This document shows, piece by piece, positions 23,231 to 36,198 of a stretch of 64,000 nt of DNA. This DNA comes from Pterois miles (lineage: Eukaryota > Chordata > Actinopteri > Perciformes > Scorpaenidae), in contig CAMQGK010000567.1 in the NCBI GenBank assembly GCA_947000775.1, positions 8,983,001-9,047,000 on the forward strand, read 5' to 3'. Position 1 is the first letter of the stretch; the number at the start of each line of letters is the position of its first letter. The translations under genes and the position numbers were made by a program. Below the pieces are notes generated by a model. That model had not been told where the DNA came from and did not search any database. It worked only from the letters and a program-made list of their open reading frames with translations.

Positions 23231-24796
23231 GTGTTTTGTTTGTTCTTGATGTCAGTCGACCTTTATGTTTGACTCTCAGAAACTCTGTCACATGGCCAAG
23301 TAGAGACAAAAAAGAAAGATAACAATGCTGTATTTCTGTGCGATCATGTACTGTAGGTAGGCTGATAGTTTCTGTCAGCCACCTCGCCTGACACTGACAA
23401 ACAGGCTGCCATTCCTCCTCTCCACTCAGCCTTATAATAGGAGGCTGGGGGACTCGGTGCAGGAGTGCAAGTGTGTGTGTGTGTGTGCTGACTGATTCCC
23501 TTGCGTGGTGGAAAATGCTGACTTTTAATGTCCTTTTTTTACTCTTTTCATAAAACACAAAGCCACAGACTTAACTGGGCCTCTGACTCTCACTCCCCCG
23601 TCTCTCTCACTGTCCCACTCTCTCTTTCTCTGAATGTCTCTCTTTCTGTCTTTAGCCATGGAAAAACTGATTGAGGAAGAGAAAAGGCTTCGAGTGGAGC
23701 CCTCTAGCCCCTTATGAAGTCGTACAGTTGAGACTCAATATGCAACGTTTCCTCCTCCAAACCCTCAGTCTGGAATAATTGTTGGGATTCATTACCAGGG
23801 GATGCTTTGTCTGGAGTGCCTCATTTGGTTTTCATGAACCCTTACAATGTATTCATTGCACCAGTTTCAACTAATGAAAAATTTTTCACTGGCACCTCAC
23901 GGTGTATTTGTTCCATGAGATCAAAATAGTTGGGAAAATTTAATCTTAATGATTTATAAAATCTAACAAACCAGACTATTTAATAATTCTTTTACAGGTT
24001 GTTTGAGCGTTCTTTGAAAATGGGATAAAATTTGTGTTACGGTGCCTTCAAATGAAACTTGTGAGCTCATGTTTACAACTTGGGAAGTTTTGTACATGTT
24101 ATGTTTGGTGTTCAAGTGGTTAAGTTATGAGAACACCTCTGCTATGCAACGACAATATTAACGTTACTGTTTCTGTCCAGAAGCCACAGAGAATAACAGT
24201 TTAGCAAGCTAGAAAGTGGCTAACATAATGCAAAGGCATAAAGACAGAGGAGAGAGATGAGGTCGTTGGGCAAATCAACATTTTTCTCATACATATTATA
24301 AATTATGAAGAAAAATTATATATGTCTAAAATTATAATATATTCACATATTATGCTCCAAAACATTTACTGTCCTCCACGTCACCAATCATGAAATCGGA
24401 GCTTTCAGAAACTTTACACTTACCAGGTCAATACCACGAGACGGGGCGTTCATATGGACTTTTCTTGTGAACACGGTAAACACGACCCCATTTGAAGGCA
24501 CCATCACTAGCAAACTTTTCTCCAGGGAACAATAAAAGCGACAATTTGACGCAATGCCTCAAAGTGTCAAATCTATCCCTTTTCAAGATAATTTGCGCAG
24601 TAGTTTTCAGGTGCGTCACATGTCGACACTGAGCCAACATGAACAAACACCATCCGCTGGTGATGACAGTGAAGTCTGGTCGAAAGCTCTGGGAAAAAAG
24701 GATAGCAAGTGCACCTCGAGTTAAGACTCAATTTCCAAGGTCAGGCATGAACCCTCGTGCTCAATTTAGCTTTTTGTTTCTCACAGGCTAAACAAC

Positions 24797-24799
<3 letters not shown>

Positions 24800-24838
<39 letters not shown>
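24800..24838. repeat. (GT)n microsatellite
   Basis: A tract of about 19 GT units in emp2 intron 1. Confidence 0.95.
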
Positions 24839-24841
<3 letters not shown>

Positions 24842-25534
24842 ACAACGACAGCCAAGCTAAACCTTTTTTTTAGAGAAAACACAAAAGGAGAATCTTCCCT
24901 GGAGTGAGGCCAGTGATCAAACAAAGAGCACACAGAAACCTGTAGGTACACATGCAGGCTGCACACAGTTTGGCTATAAGATGTACAGTATGAGGAGTCA
25001 TACAAGTACAGAATTATAATCATAACCAGATTGCCCAGTCTGTCATCTATAATCCTTGACATTATAGATTTACAAGACAAGAACCGGCTGCCTGTGCACA
25101 CTGAGACAACAGGGCCTTCTCATAGCAGCCATTTTGACATGTGACTGCAGGGTGTAATTAATAACATTAATTATGGCCCAGTTCCATTTCGGTGGACCAG
25201 GGACCCGGTATTGTGTATGCTGGCTGAGTGGAATGGCAGCTATGACATGTCAAAACGGCTGCTGTGAAAAGGGCTTATAGCAGCCTTGTGAAGAGAAGAG
25301 CAAAACTGGATGAAAGATGCCAACTTTGCTATTTGCACATCCTTACCCTAAGCCAAATATCTGACAGTTTGGCTCTCGAGTGTCACCAGAGGATAAGCCA
25401 TGGATAATCCAGTATATCCCAAATGCACAATAATTGTGGTTTCTGTGAGGCTAGACCATCTCATGTGGGGAGGAGGCTCAGGTTGACTCTGGCTTTGCCT
25501 TTTACAGCTTCCAGCCCCTGAACTCCCTCACCAA

Positions 25535-26120
25535 AAAGAAGTTTATTCAACTGTGCTTCATCAAGTGTGCTTCTTTTAAACTTAAAGTAAGAGTATGCTT
25601 TCAGTTTACTTTTTATATACTTATTCAGGATATACTTACTTGGCTTACACTGACAAGTACACAGACTAGGCTAAGTATACTTGGCTTGGGTGTGAAACTT
25701 TTTAAACATATGCTTTGATATGAATTTACTTCAATTTATCAATAACTTTCTATGTTTTTGCATTCTCCATTCACCGTGGAGGCATGCCAGAAAAACTCAT
25801 TTTAGAAATTTATTTACTCTCATCACAAAACATCAAGTCAAATAGCAAGAAGTGCTAGTAAGTGGTAACTGGTAAGTATAAGTGCAGTAAAAACTATTAA
25901 ACCAGTTTACTGAGAGCATACTTTAAAGTGTACTTTCATAAACTAAAAAGTGGGCTACAAGTATATAACTAGTAAACTAACAGTAAGTTCACTTGTAGTA
26001 TAATTCACTTCATAGTATAGTAACAGTGCTTACTCCATAAAGTATACTTGGGAAATAAACTTGAACTTTGCTTCAATTTACTTGATAAAAAATAAACTTG
26101 AAGTATTCTATCTTTTCAAA
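25535..26120. repeat. AAGTATACTT-rich element
   Basis: The palindromic word 'aagtatactt' or close relatives ('agtatactt', 'gtatacttac', 'aagtgtactt') recur throughout. The ends look inverted: 'tttaaacttaaagta' near 25576 against 'ataaacttgaagtattc' near 26091. No coding sequence. Probably a non-autonomous transposon with internal subterminal repeats; the family cannot be assigned from memory. Confidence 0.5.
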
Positions 26121-26554
26121 AGGGCAAGCACACATCTTGTTGTTGTTCCCAAGCATTTATCTTCAACATCCCAGTCAAACTGGTTTATCTTCTTCAGTCT
26201 TGGCTTTTCAGACTATTTAAACTAAGCTGAATTTACAAGCTGAATGCTAACAGTATCATGCTCTTAAGCTTATGCAATTAACATGCTAACAGTTAGCAAT
26301 TAAGTTAGCAATTTAATGTCTGGGTGGAGGTGAAATTCAAACATTAGACTCGTCATCCTGAAATCACACCCAATGAGGCTGGAGCTCCTCATCATCACCT
26401 AACTCTAACATAATTGTTTTCCCAGCCATGGAGTCATGTTTGGCCAAATTTATATAGAAATATTGAACCGTGCCTATCAAATAAATAAAAGACCGCCTGA
26501 CAAAGGCTCTGAAAACCAGAGGTCGTGTGAGCCGTTAGTCACTCAGTAGTCACC

Positions 26555-26640
26555 TTTTCTAAACCTAACTAAGTGGATGTGTTGCCTAAACCTAAATTCC
26601 TGTGAAAATGGAAGTTTATTTTAAAAGGACATTATGCATG
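26555..26640 (+). repeat. CCTAAACCTAA repeat fragment
   Basis: It contains 'ctaaacctaactaagtgg' and 'ttgcctaaacctaaattcc', the same core as the 28.3 kb minisatellite unit and the 15.03 kb MITE interior (inverted). A further fragment is at 22705-22745 ('agttaggtttaggaaaaac'). Confidence 0.55.
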
Positions 26641-27127
26641 TAACAAGCGTGCATTGACGTACAGTCCCTGATGTGTCCAAAAGTAACGCAAGAGGGATAC
26701 CCTGTGTTGGTCTCTGATGCAGAGGGCACTGACTAAGTGGTGGTATTTGACTAGTTGGGAGTGAGAATGCATGCAGCATCTTGTAAAGCTGACCATTTTA
26801 TTAGGACATTCACAACCTCATGCAGCACTGCCACTGTAGCGAGTGGGCTATCCTGTCTAAACGGGATACTGTACATTTTAAATTGAAATTCAACATGTGG
26901 AAAATGGATTATAAGTGCATACAACTGATGTATTCACAGGCCAGCTAGACAACAACACTGCCGTTTCAAACAGATTTTTTCATATTGGTCATGAGACTGT
27001 TTTATTAGTGGCACCACAAGCCTAATAACTTGACATTTCCTGGAACTTACCATAACCCCAAAATATGTATAAAGTTATATAACGTTGTAAAACTTAGGAA
27101 GAGGAATCAGGGACCTAACAAACTGAC

Positions 27128-27130
<3 letters not shown>

Positions 27131-27164
<34 letters not shown>

Positions 27165-27227
27165 TGTTTTCCCGCTGGGTTTAAAGACTTCCCTCTGACA
27201 CAAGAATCTTTCATGTCGGACACACAC

Positions 27228-27263
<36 letters not shown>
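27131..27263. repeat. (AC)n and (GT)n in inverted arrangement
   Basis: An (AC)16 tract at 27131-27162 and a (GT)17 tract at 27230-27263 are separated by 67 bases of unique sequence. On either strand they could pair into a hairpin. Confidence 0.93.
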
Positions 27264-27265
<2 letters not shown>

Positions 27266-28041
27266 TGTGGGTACGTTTTCACACACATTCCTTAAGTGAC
27301 AGCCCTGAGTAATGACTCCCACACTGGCAGTGAGAAGTTGGGAACACCTGATAGAGGTAAAAAAAGAGACATCCATCCGTTTATCATCCCTCCCATTCGC
27401 TTCCTTTATTCTATTCTATTCTCCGTCACTCCACACTTGTTCCTTGATAGTTTTCATCTGTCAGCACCTTTTAAAACCTCACACCCCCAACTAACCCTAT
27501 CCTCCTATCAAATATCACACACCTCTCTCCTCCTGCTGCATTCAGTGTGACTGAAAATACTTTCAAATTAACACTGACACGTTGCCGCCTTGTGTCGCAT
27601 CCCGTCTATGTTCATTCATGGCTGTTTAATACAACTTCACACATTTGTTGCCTGATGACTGTGGGGCTCATTAAGTTAAATTAAAAGCTGCAAGAGAAAA
27701 AGAAGAGAAGAGAAACAAAGAGACAAGAAGACTGTCTGTAGTGTTAATACTGGCTTTCTAGTCGTTCTCCTGTAGCATTTTATATGGAGCATAATGTTTG
27801 CCCTTTGACACTTAAAGTAGATCTAGGCCACCAGCTTCACAATGTGAAATCAGTGTTGGAGTTCATGTTTAGCTGAAACAGCAAGGCTTACAGAGCAACT
27901 CGAATTGGTCCAGATTCAGATTTCATCATCTCCCTTATATTCTTTTTTTATGCATTGTATGCAACAGTTTCAAACTGAATGTCAACAGGGGGATTTGTTT
28001 CCAATAGACTGTTGCATATTTCTAACCTTCCCCAGCTGATT

Positions 28042-28696
28042 AGACTGTTGTCAGGCTATTAAATAACCATTATCAGTTGCTATAAGCCCCATAGATGTGT
28101 GTCAGTAGGGGCCTACTACACCCACTAGAAGGTAAAAAATAACCGTAGCGACCATAGTAATTATGACTAATGAAGTAACAGCAAGCAGCAGAAGTCAGGC
28201 ACTGTAGTATAGACAGCGTGGGACGATGGATGGAACAATGGATTGTGTTCCTAGTTACTTAACCCAAAACAAAATGTGTTTCCCTAAACTTAAATAAGTG
28301 GTTTTTTTTACCTAAACCTAAAGAAGCTGCAGTTTTGTTGCCTAAACCTAAATAAATTGCAGTTTTATTGCCTAAACCTAAAGAAGTTGTAGTTTTATTG
28401 CCTAAACCTAAAGAAGTTAGAGTTTTTTCTATAAAACTAAAAATGTTGTAGTTCTACAGTCTAAATTTAAAGAAGCTGTAGTTTTATTGCCTAAACCTAA
28501 ATAAATTGTAGTTTTATTGCCTAAACCTAAAGAAGTTGTAGTTTTGTTGCCTATATCTAAATAAGCTGTAGATTTGTTGCAAAAGAACGAGTTGCTTTTA
28601 CATTTCAATGTAGCAAGCATAGCAGGCCCCAAATATCCAACATCTATGGTGCTTATAGCGACTGATAATGCCTGTTTAATGGCCTGATAACAGTCA
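28042..28696 (+). mobile_element. MITE with long inverted ends, copy 2, carrying a minisatellite
   Basis: The left arm 28043-28098 (gactgttgtcaggctattaa, then accattatcagttgctataa) is mirrored by the right arm 28641-28696, which reads almost the same on the opposite strand over about 55 bases. The arms match those of 14846-15395. Between them lie 180 bases of unique interior and a 30-bp tandem array. No coding potential. Terminal repeats longer than 50 bp with no visible transposase indicate a non-autonomous element. Confidence 0.8.
28281..28580 (+). repeat. 30-bp minisatellite, about 10 units
   Basis: The unit is approximately 'cctaaacctaaagaagttgt' followed by 'agttttattg', repeated in exact 30-base register from 28281 to 28580. 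Units vary by a few substitutions; those at 28411-28470 are the most diverged. The open frame across it on the minus strand (repeated GNKTT..LGL) is a by-product of the 30-base period. Confidence 0.92.
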
Positions 28697-29711
28697 ATCC
28701 AGGTTTCCCTTATTAAATTTTATCTTCAAACCACTGCCCTAATGGCAAGTCTTTCCTCAGACTGCATCCTCCATCATGCAAACATTGCTGTAATCTCCAT
28801 TTCTGCAGCTTTCTGCAGTCTGAAATACCTCCTCTAACCATGGTAAACCTGGACCAAGTTGTTGTTGTTTTCAACCACAAGAGGGCGACCCCAAGAGGGG
28901 AGGAGGCAACAGCAACTGTCTTATGGAGAGTATTGTGCAAATTGGTCGACAGTGCAACAGGGGCAACGGTATTCAGCATTACAGAGCAAATAATGGAGGC
29001 TACTTGTGTGAGACCTAAACAGATTTTAAATCTGTTTCATTTCAATTCTTCAATGTATAATAAAGTTTACAGTTACATATAAGTTTAGTGTTACCATATG
29101 GGCAGGCCTACCATGAATTTAGAGAAAAATCTAATGTATAACAGTCTACAATTACTCTAAGTCAGACGCACACGTTTTCCTGTGCCCGTTGAAAAAACAC
29201 CAATTTATGTTCCCTCAGACGCACTAAACGCTTATTCACGTTCAGCACCGAAACGGGCAGATAAGCTACATTTAACACACACACGCACACACACATCGAT
29301 GGCTGACAACGCCCCTTTCATTCCCAGTGTCTGAAAGTTGGAGCCACTCAGCAGAAGCGGAGTTATGATGTGCGTAAAAATACCCACAGAGGAAAACACG
29401 ACAGAAACGTCTCTTTAAAACGACAAACTAAATGCCCTAATTTTTAAAGATACAACCTACTCTACAAATATCCAGACAGAGCACCGTTATTTCAGGAATA
29501 TTTAATGTTATTATAATATCTAAAATATTCCACAGCAGTAAATAAGGACAGTTCAGCTAAAAGCTCACTAGAAACACACTTAGTCAATATAATGGATTTG
29601 TTGGTATATTAAAGAGGCATTTTGCAGCCACACTTTGTTTGAATGGGACCTGAATCCCATCGGGAAAGTTCCGTGCAGCATTCAAACTACATGCAAACTT
29701 AGTTTACTTAC

Positions 29712-29935
29712 CTGGTTAGGAACGAGAGGGAAGCGCAGCTGTGTGGAGCTCCAGATGTGACTGTGCGTCTCTGTGCAAATGGGGAAATTAAGGGACAATA
29801 AATTAGAAAAATATTGCGGGAAAACAGCCTCCAAACGTGACAAAACGGCAGCTGGAGATCTCACTGGTAGTCCCCAAAAAAAAGTTAGAGGCGCACGTTC
29901 TCTGGACCGGCTGTCGTGAGCGCGCGTGGGAGGGC
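29712..29935 (-). promoter_or_regulatory. emp2: emp2 noncoding exon 1 and CpG-containing promoter
   Basis: On the minus strand a strong donor CCTAACCAG|GTAAGT ends a candidate 5'UTR exon at 29712. The sequence at 29890-29950 is GC-rich with clustered CpGs (gcgcgcgtgg, ctcgagggct), unlike its surroundings. The distance to the coding exons (13 kb) and the strand fit emp2. The transcription start is not determinable. Confidence 0.6.
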
Positions 29936-29978
29936 TCGAGGGCTGGAGCTGGGTGTGGTTAGGGATTTAATATGCTGG

Positions 29979-29981
<3 letters not shown>

Positions 29982-30027
<46 letters not shown>
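29982..30027. repeat. (GT)n upstream of emp2
   Basis: A tract of about 23 GT units about 50 bases upstream of the proposed emp2 promoter. Confidence 0.95.
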
Positions 30028-30839
30028 CAGTGACACATGAACGGACTGGTGACAAGTTTAGGGCTCGGCGGGAAAAGAAACTATAAAAAAATAATTATGG
30101 CTGCAGTGAGAGAGGAAGTTTAAAAGTTTCCTCACATGGCAGACAGACTGAACAGGAGAAAAGAAAACAAACTACAGAGGTCAGACTGAGAGGGAGACAA
30201 AAGGAAATTAAAAGGATAAAAGGGGATGAAATGTCAAGGAGAGGAAGGAATGAAGGTTTGGAAAGAATAGTGAGAAGGAGTAAGAGGGGAAATGTGGTCA
30301 AAAGAGGAATGGAGTGGTGAAAAAAGGGGAATGAATATGAGGTTTTGCACGGAAATCTTGAAATTTTATGAATAGTATTCCCATTTTTCCACATTTTCCT
30401 GTTTGGATAAGTCCTGTCTTCTCTGTTTCTCCATTAGTCACCTGGGGATGCTGCTCGTTATTGTGGTGGTGTTTCTGCACCACACCTTCCTGAACAGGGT
30501 TGGCAGCACTGAGGTCCATCTCTTGATAAAGTTCCTCGTTTCTTGGCTGGGTACCACAGCTCATTATAATTAAAACAGTTCTTCTTCTTAACTGCTGCCA
30601 GAAATGACAAGCACAGCACTTCTTAGAGCACTTCTCTGTCCTCAGACCCACCAGCTGTTGCACTGCATTTCTTTTACAGTATTTTCTGCTGTCATTCTTA
30701 CAAACTGGGACATATTTGGTCTGGAGTGCTCCAGGCTTTACAGTGACCCAAATCCCAATGCTTTCCAGTTGTCACAGTTTTGTCATTTTTGTTAGGTATG
30801 CATTGGTTTTGGATTTGAAATTGTTCCGCAATGTTTGAG

Positions 30840-31340
30840 GTAGTTAAAGGAACAGTTTGAAATTTTGGGAAACAGCCTACGGTAATAGTGTGACATATTT
30901 TTGTAGGCCAACCAGGAAGTTAGCATCACCCTGATTCCCTCGACAAATGGGATTTTTCTACAGTGTTTTGGATTATTGCAGAAAATAAGCTCTGTGGCAA
31001 ACATCCATTTATATTTACACATTTCAGTAAGATAATCTCCTCAAACGAACACCATATACAATATAGAACAAATCATTAAAATATCTTCAGCTTATGTTTA
31101 CCACAGACTTTATTTCAGGCATCTAACTCCCCGTTCAAAAAAAACCCATTGACTTCTAACTCATTTCCAGGGTTTAGGACTTATTCCAGCAGCACTATGT
31201 TGGCTTTCTTGCTGAGAGATGGGAAGACTGATACCACCTTGATGTACGTTTTGAAAATGTGAGGGTACAGCCAGCAGCTGGTTAGCTTAGCTTAGCACAA
31301 ACACTGGAAACCGGGAAAACAGTCTGTCCGTGTCCAAAGG
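30840..31340 (+). repeat. Fish interspersed repeat with TTAGCTTAGCTTAGC motif
   Basis: It starts 'ttaaaggaacagtttgaaat' and contains 'tttcttgctgagagatggga', 'agactgataccacc' and 'gctggttagcttagcttagc'. I recall these phrases as a very common dispersed family in teleost genomes. A stretch near 30890-31160 interrupts the usual order, so it may be nested. Confidence 0.6.
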
Positions 31341-34300
31341 TAACAAAATCAGCCGGTCACCATGGCGACGACAAGTCTCTGGGAAGTCACTAAGAACAGT
31401 CTAGTTAAGAGAACTTAGTATTACAGCCGAAGGTGGAAAAGGCCTGTATGTGTTTATACAATGCCACACCCATCTCTAAAGGCATATCAGCTCTGGGGCT
31501 GAGTCGACAAACAACTCTCCCATCAAGACTTTCCATGTGCAAATAATTAGTAACTGAAAAATCAACATTTGACAGAAATCTCAACAATTGTCCAGCATGC
31601 AAATATTTGCAGCGATCAGTTTTATTATACCTGATTAAGTTTACATTCAGATCTCAGGATGTCAGCTTCTTTGTTTGTCCCCTGTATGTGCTCAGTGGTC
31701 TGATGATTGGAGTCTTTTGTTGGGTCATAAGGAGACAGTTAGTTGGGCCAGGCTCGGGATACTGAAGAGGGTATTGTCAGGCCTTGTTATGCAGCACATA
31801 ATTCTTTGGCCATGACACATGACTGGCATCGCTGCCTGTATAAATGGGAATCCATCTATCCAGCCTGATATAGCAAGTTTGACTCTGGAAGGGCGGGGGT
31901 GGCACATTGGCCAGTCGGAGAGAGGTGACCCTGTGATGTGACGTTAAAAGCATAGACATACGCTAATTTGAGACAAATGTATGTGGGATAAAAACAGCAC
32001 TGAGTGTGAGAGCTGCTGATGACTCAGCAGGTGTTGGAATAACATCCACAAAAAGTAACATCCAGTGGGAATCATGGAACTGGATACAGCATTGAAGGCG
32101 GGGCACCGTTCACTCCTGTGAAAGTTGCTCTGTGACACAGGGAGCCAAAAAACTTTCACTTCCAAGTAGAAAATTACCCAGATTATCCGGCGATCTTCTG
32201 CATTTCTATGGTTTCCTTTAACTCCGCCTCCCATGGGCTCATTCACATGAACGGAGGAAGCGAAATAACTCTGGATTCGGCTATTAAAGCATTTTACAAC
32301 TTTTAGGACCTAATGATTTAAATAAGGGCTATTATAGTGTTCACACTGGGAAGTTCAAACAGAATTATCTGCTGTGTTTCAGACGTCTCTTTCCCAATGT
32401 AAGTCTATGGGAAAAAGTAATTTTGGGGCCGATGGCATCACACGACGGACATCGAAGTTATAGTACTGCCGTTTGACCACTATGAAAAAGTGGTCAAACG
32501 CTTGGTGGGGAAACAGTCAAGCCCCCAGGAAGAGCGCTGGGCTTTGACACAAACACTGTAAACACTGTACCCAATTGTCTTAGAAGCTCCATATTTCCCT
32601 GTGTAAGCTAGTTAGTCTAGCTTCAGTTTTCCATGTGGAATAAAAACATCTTAAATAAAAATAAAAATATCTTATCTTATCTTATCTTATCTTAAAAACA
32701 CAACAGTTTGAGTGGTCAGATCAAGTTGGCTCAAATATCAGTAAAAAAGTTTTAATTAAAAAGTGTAAAAATATGCATAACAGTCTGTGTCATTACATTT
32801 TCCTTTACACAAAAGTCCAAAAATCCAGTTTGACTTTGAATAAAAAACAGGAGTGCTTCTGACACTTGACTTCTCTATGTATGTTTCACAGTTACGCCCC
32901 GGTGCCAGATTCAAATTTTGAGTTTAAGGCTTTAAAAAAAGAGTCCACAGATTACAGTGATACTTCTTAACCCTTCTTTGTAGGCTATACGTGTTCTTCC
33001 AACAGACAGCAGGAGGGGAGGCTGTTAAGACTCTCGTAAAAAGCCTCAGGACTCCCCGCTCGCGTTGCCGTGTGAGAATACCAGGTTACCACGGACAAAA
33101 ATTCTCGTTAGACTACAAATTACCCTCAAAATGTTTGCACACGTCCACGTTTGCACACATGCAGCATGCACGCGCGCATACACATTCACAAGAGTTATCA
33201 CTTAGGCTAATATATGCATGAACCTACACACATAACGTGCTGTGCAGGCAGGAGAGGAATGGAGGGAATCTATATGTTGAGCTGATGATGCCTCATTGTA
33301 ACACTTATTACAATGGACTCACTCATTTCTGTTTTTTCCTCATTGGATTCCTTGGTAGACAAGCATGCACACACACACAACCACACTTTTTCTACATTTC
33401 CTACATGTTTTAAAGGTTTGTTGATGTTTATTACAGCCCAAAACTAGTAAATGTCCATACAATGACACAGGTTTGTATTTTTTCTCTATTCTGGAGGATT
33501 GTTCCTCAAAATTTTGATTAGATCTTGGATTTTATGAGTTTTGCAGAATAGTGTCACAATACTAGACAGCCTACGCACCACGCACCTGTGTGTCATCCTT
33601 CTGCACACTTGTTGTTCATTTCAACATTGCATCGCTGCACATAACAGCGCTCTCTCTCACACACACAAGCCCACAGCTAGTGCCTGTTTAAACAACAAAG
33701 CAATCCCATCATCCTCAGCTCCTCGGGCAACTGACCCCCCGTACCACTGCTGTCGCCCAAACACACAGGATTGTTGGGAACAGGTTTAACCTCTCTGCCA
33801 GGTGTCAGGTGTCCTCCACACAGGTTAACACACTGCAAACACTGGGGACCCACTCACACTGTACGTCACCGTGGACACATATCAGCTTCCTGCTATTGTT
33901 GTAGAGCTAAAGGTGAATGAAGTGCACACAGCTCCACCCTGTAATAAGGCTTCTTAGTAGAGTGCAGTATCTCACCTGGGGCACACACAGATCATTGCTA
34001 CCTCCTCATGCTATTCTGTGTATAGTCTTCACCTTCAAGACAAACTTTTTCCCAGACTTTTTAATTCTGTATTAACCCACATTTTCTTTTCTGTAATCCT
34101 TCGTCAACACAGTGTTGTATTGTTGTGCCCAAAGACTATATTTAGTATGATAAGGAAAAATGCCAAGTTTGTTCTGATTGGTCACAAGTTTTGAAAATTG
34201 GTAATGAAATATTTTGGGCAACTATCTAACAGTACAAATTAGATTTTCAGTATGATCTGAAAAAAAATCACACTTTTAAGTCTAAATCAGGATTTTTGAA

Positions 34301-34925
34301 AACTGAGGAAAGAAATGCTAACTTTGTTTATTAAATGTCTTCCATCGTGTTTTTTCACTGCATCAGTGCATATCTTTGTTTGTCCCAATTGTTGTTATGA
34401 GTTCATAGATATCAAATATGTGACTGTGCTTCTTGTAGTTTCTGAGATTCAGCCATTTTCTTGCTTTTGCTTTTTCCCTTTTCAGCCAAAGAAAAAAAGT
34501 TTGACTGCTTTTGAAAATGTCGTCACATTTGTGGTTAGGCAAGCCCAGAGAACATTTCCACCGACAGAAATTAAAAAATTCAGTTGCAGACACAAATGGG
34601 TTAAGAAGTATAGTGTATATGTTGTGTTTTCACTCCAATGAATGAGAGCTCTTGGTTTATTAAAGAGAAATTTCTCCCAAAACTAAAAAAAAAAAACTAG
34701 AAATGACTGTATAGCTCTCTATTCCCCCAAAACGTGCAAATGTATAATTTTTTCATTATATCTGACCATGGGTCCTACGATGGGAAGAGGAAATATGAGA
34801 ATAACAAAATAACAGAGTATTGCATAATGAAAGTGAAAGAGGCCCAACAACACTGCAACTCTACATGTACACATCAAACATTATCCGTGGTGGAACAACA
34901 TTTCACAACCTTACGGGGAAATAAA
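31341..34925. other. Intergenic between emp2 and nubp1
   Basis: Apart from the probable repeat at 32230-32560, no exon chain with conserved protein sequence was found on either strand. Open frames are short and lack splice logic. Confidence 0.5.
32230..32560. repeat. Probable interspersed repeat
   Basis: It contains 'ttcccaatgtaagtctatgg' and 'acatcgaagttatagtactg'. I associate this combination with a dispersed teleost family. No second copy was noticed in this window. An (ATCTT)n tract follows at about 32670-32695. Confidence 0.4.
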
Positions 34926-34929
34926 GAAT

Positions 34930-35162
34930 TTAAAGGAACAGTGTGCAAGATTTAGAGGGATCTATCGGCAGAAATGGAATATCATATTAATAAGTTTGTT
35001 TTCTTTAGTGCTTAATCACCTGAAAATAAGAACATTTGTGTTTTCTTTAGCTTAGAATGAGCTGTTTATATCTACATACGGAGCAGGTCCTCTTCACAGA
35101 GACACTTTGTACAGTAGCCTTGAACGGACAAACAAAATAAATCCTACGCACTGCACCTTTAA
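34930..35162 (-). mobile_element. TTAA-flanked MITE, copy B
   Basis: It begins TTAAAGGAACAGTGTGCA and ends TGCACTGCACCTTTAA. The interior shares 'gatttagagggatctat', 'tttctttagtg' and 'aatcacctgaaaata' with copy A in the same orientation, but is about 100 bases shorter. Confidence 0.83.
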
Positions 35163-36148
35163 GTAAAAATACTCCTTTATAAGAAAAAGTCCTGCAGTCA
35201 AGAGTTGACTTAAGTACAGGCAAAAGTGCTTATCATGCAAAACTGCCTCTTCCAAGGTGCTGTATTATCATATTTATTATATTAATTCCTAATAACATGA
35301 GAAACATTTTAATGACGTAGCTGGTTGAGTTACTTTACTTTAAATAATGTTCAATCTATAACAATGCTTTATATTTGTAAAATTATCATAATTTGTGTAA
35401 AATCTTTACGTGCAAAGCAACTAGTAATTATAGCTGTCCAGTTTGTGTTGTGGGAAAAGTACAATTCAAGAAAAGGATGGCTGGTTTTTGGCCACGGCCT
35501 GCACACATTCCTTTTACTCCAGCCCCAGTTTGTGCCTCTCATATATTACATCCAAATCAGTGAGATAAATACCTGATTTTCCAAGAAATGAATACCGGGC
35601 AGTCTATGAAAAAAGTCAGCAGATTGTTTATCATCATTTACTACCATTCTGAATACATTCCCAGAATCCTCTTTGAGACTCAGAGACTCCTCTGACCATC
35701 TGGATGAAAAAGATTTTTCACCCATCTTCTTGGTTACCGGGAAATGAATAGATCATCTGTTCAATGTTCAGCAAAATGAAAAACTAGTTAAGAAAAAAAA
35801 CATAAAATGTACAAAATAACATTGCACATATATCTTAAAGGACCTGAAGTTTTCAAATAAGATGCAATTTGACATGAATTAATGGATATGTTAATGATGG
35901 TTTTGTGCAAACTTTTCCAAGGAAATGAATCCAGACCACCCAGACAATCTGGGACAACAGTGTGTATAAAACATCCAGACTTGACACCAAAAGCATTGCG
36001 ACAAAGTGTAAAAGAAACATATAAAAGCTGAATTTTTATATGTGGACCCTGGTGGGAGCTGTAAGTGTGCACACACAAGAAAACACACACACAGATCTAC
36101 AGCCAGACAGGAAGTAACCCCCCACCTCCCCTGTTCCTGTTTCTCATA

Positions 36149-36150
<2 letters not shown>

Positions 36151-36197
<47 letters not shown>
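36151..36197. repeat. (GT)n microsatellite
   Basis: A tract of about 23 GT units in the emp2-nubp1 interval. Confidence 0.95.

Positions 36198-36198
<1 letters not shown>

Larger units (their letters stand above)
16506..29711 (-). other. emp2: emp2 intron 1, about 13 kb, repeat-rich
   Basis: It runs from the donor CCAG|GTAAGT at 29711 to the acceptor near 16506. It contains two SINEs in inverted orientation, at least five dinucleotide tracts, a degenerate tandem array, an AAGTATACTT-rich element and a MITE carrying a minisatellite. No other gene was recognised inside. Human EMP2 also has a large first intron. Confidence 0.6.

Noticed and set aside
23656..23718. Possible plus-strand exon starting MEKLIEEEKRLR
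   Set aside because: It follows a plausible acceptor but stops after 19 codons, has no partner exons, and lies inside emp2 intron 1 on the opposite strand.
28281..28580. CRISPR-like array
   Set aside because: Units are contiguous 30-bp tandem copies without spacers, in a vertebrate intron.
28429..28632. Repetitive protein frame with GNKTT..LGL units
   Set aside because: It is produced by the 30-base minisatellite, whose length is a multiple of three.
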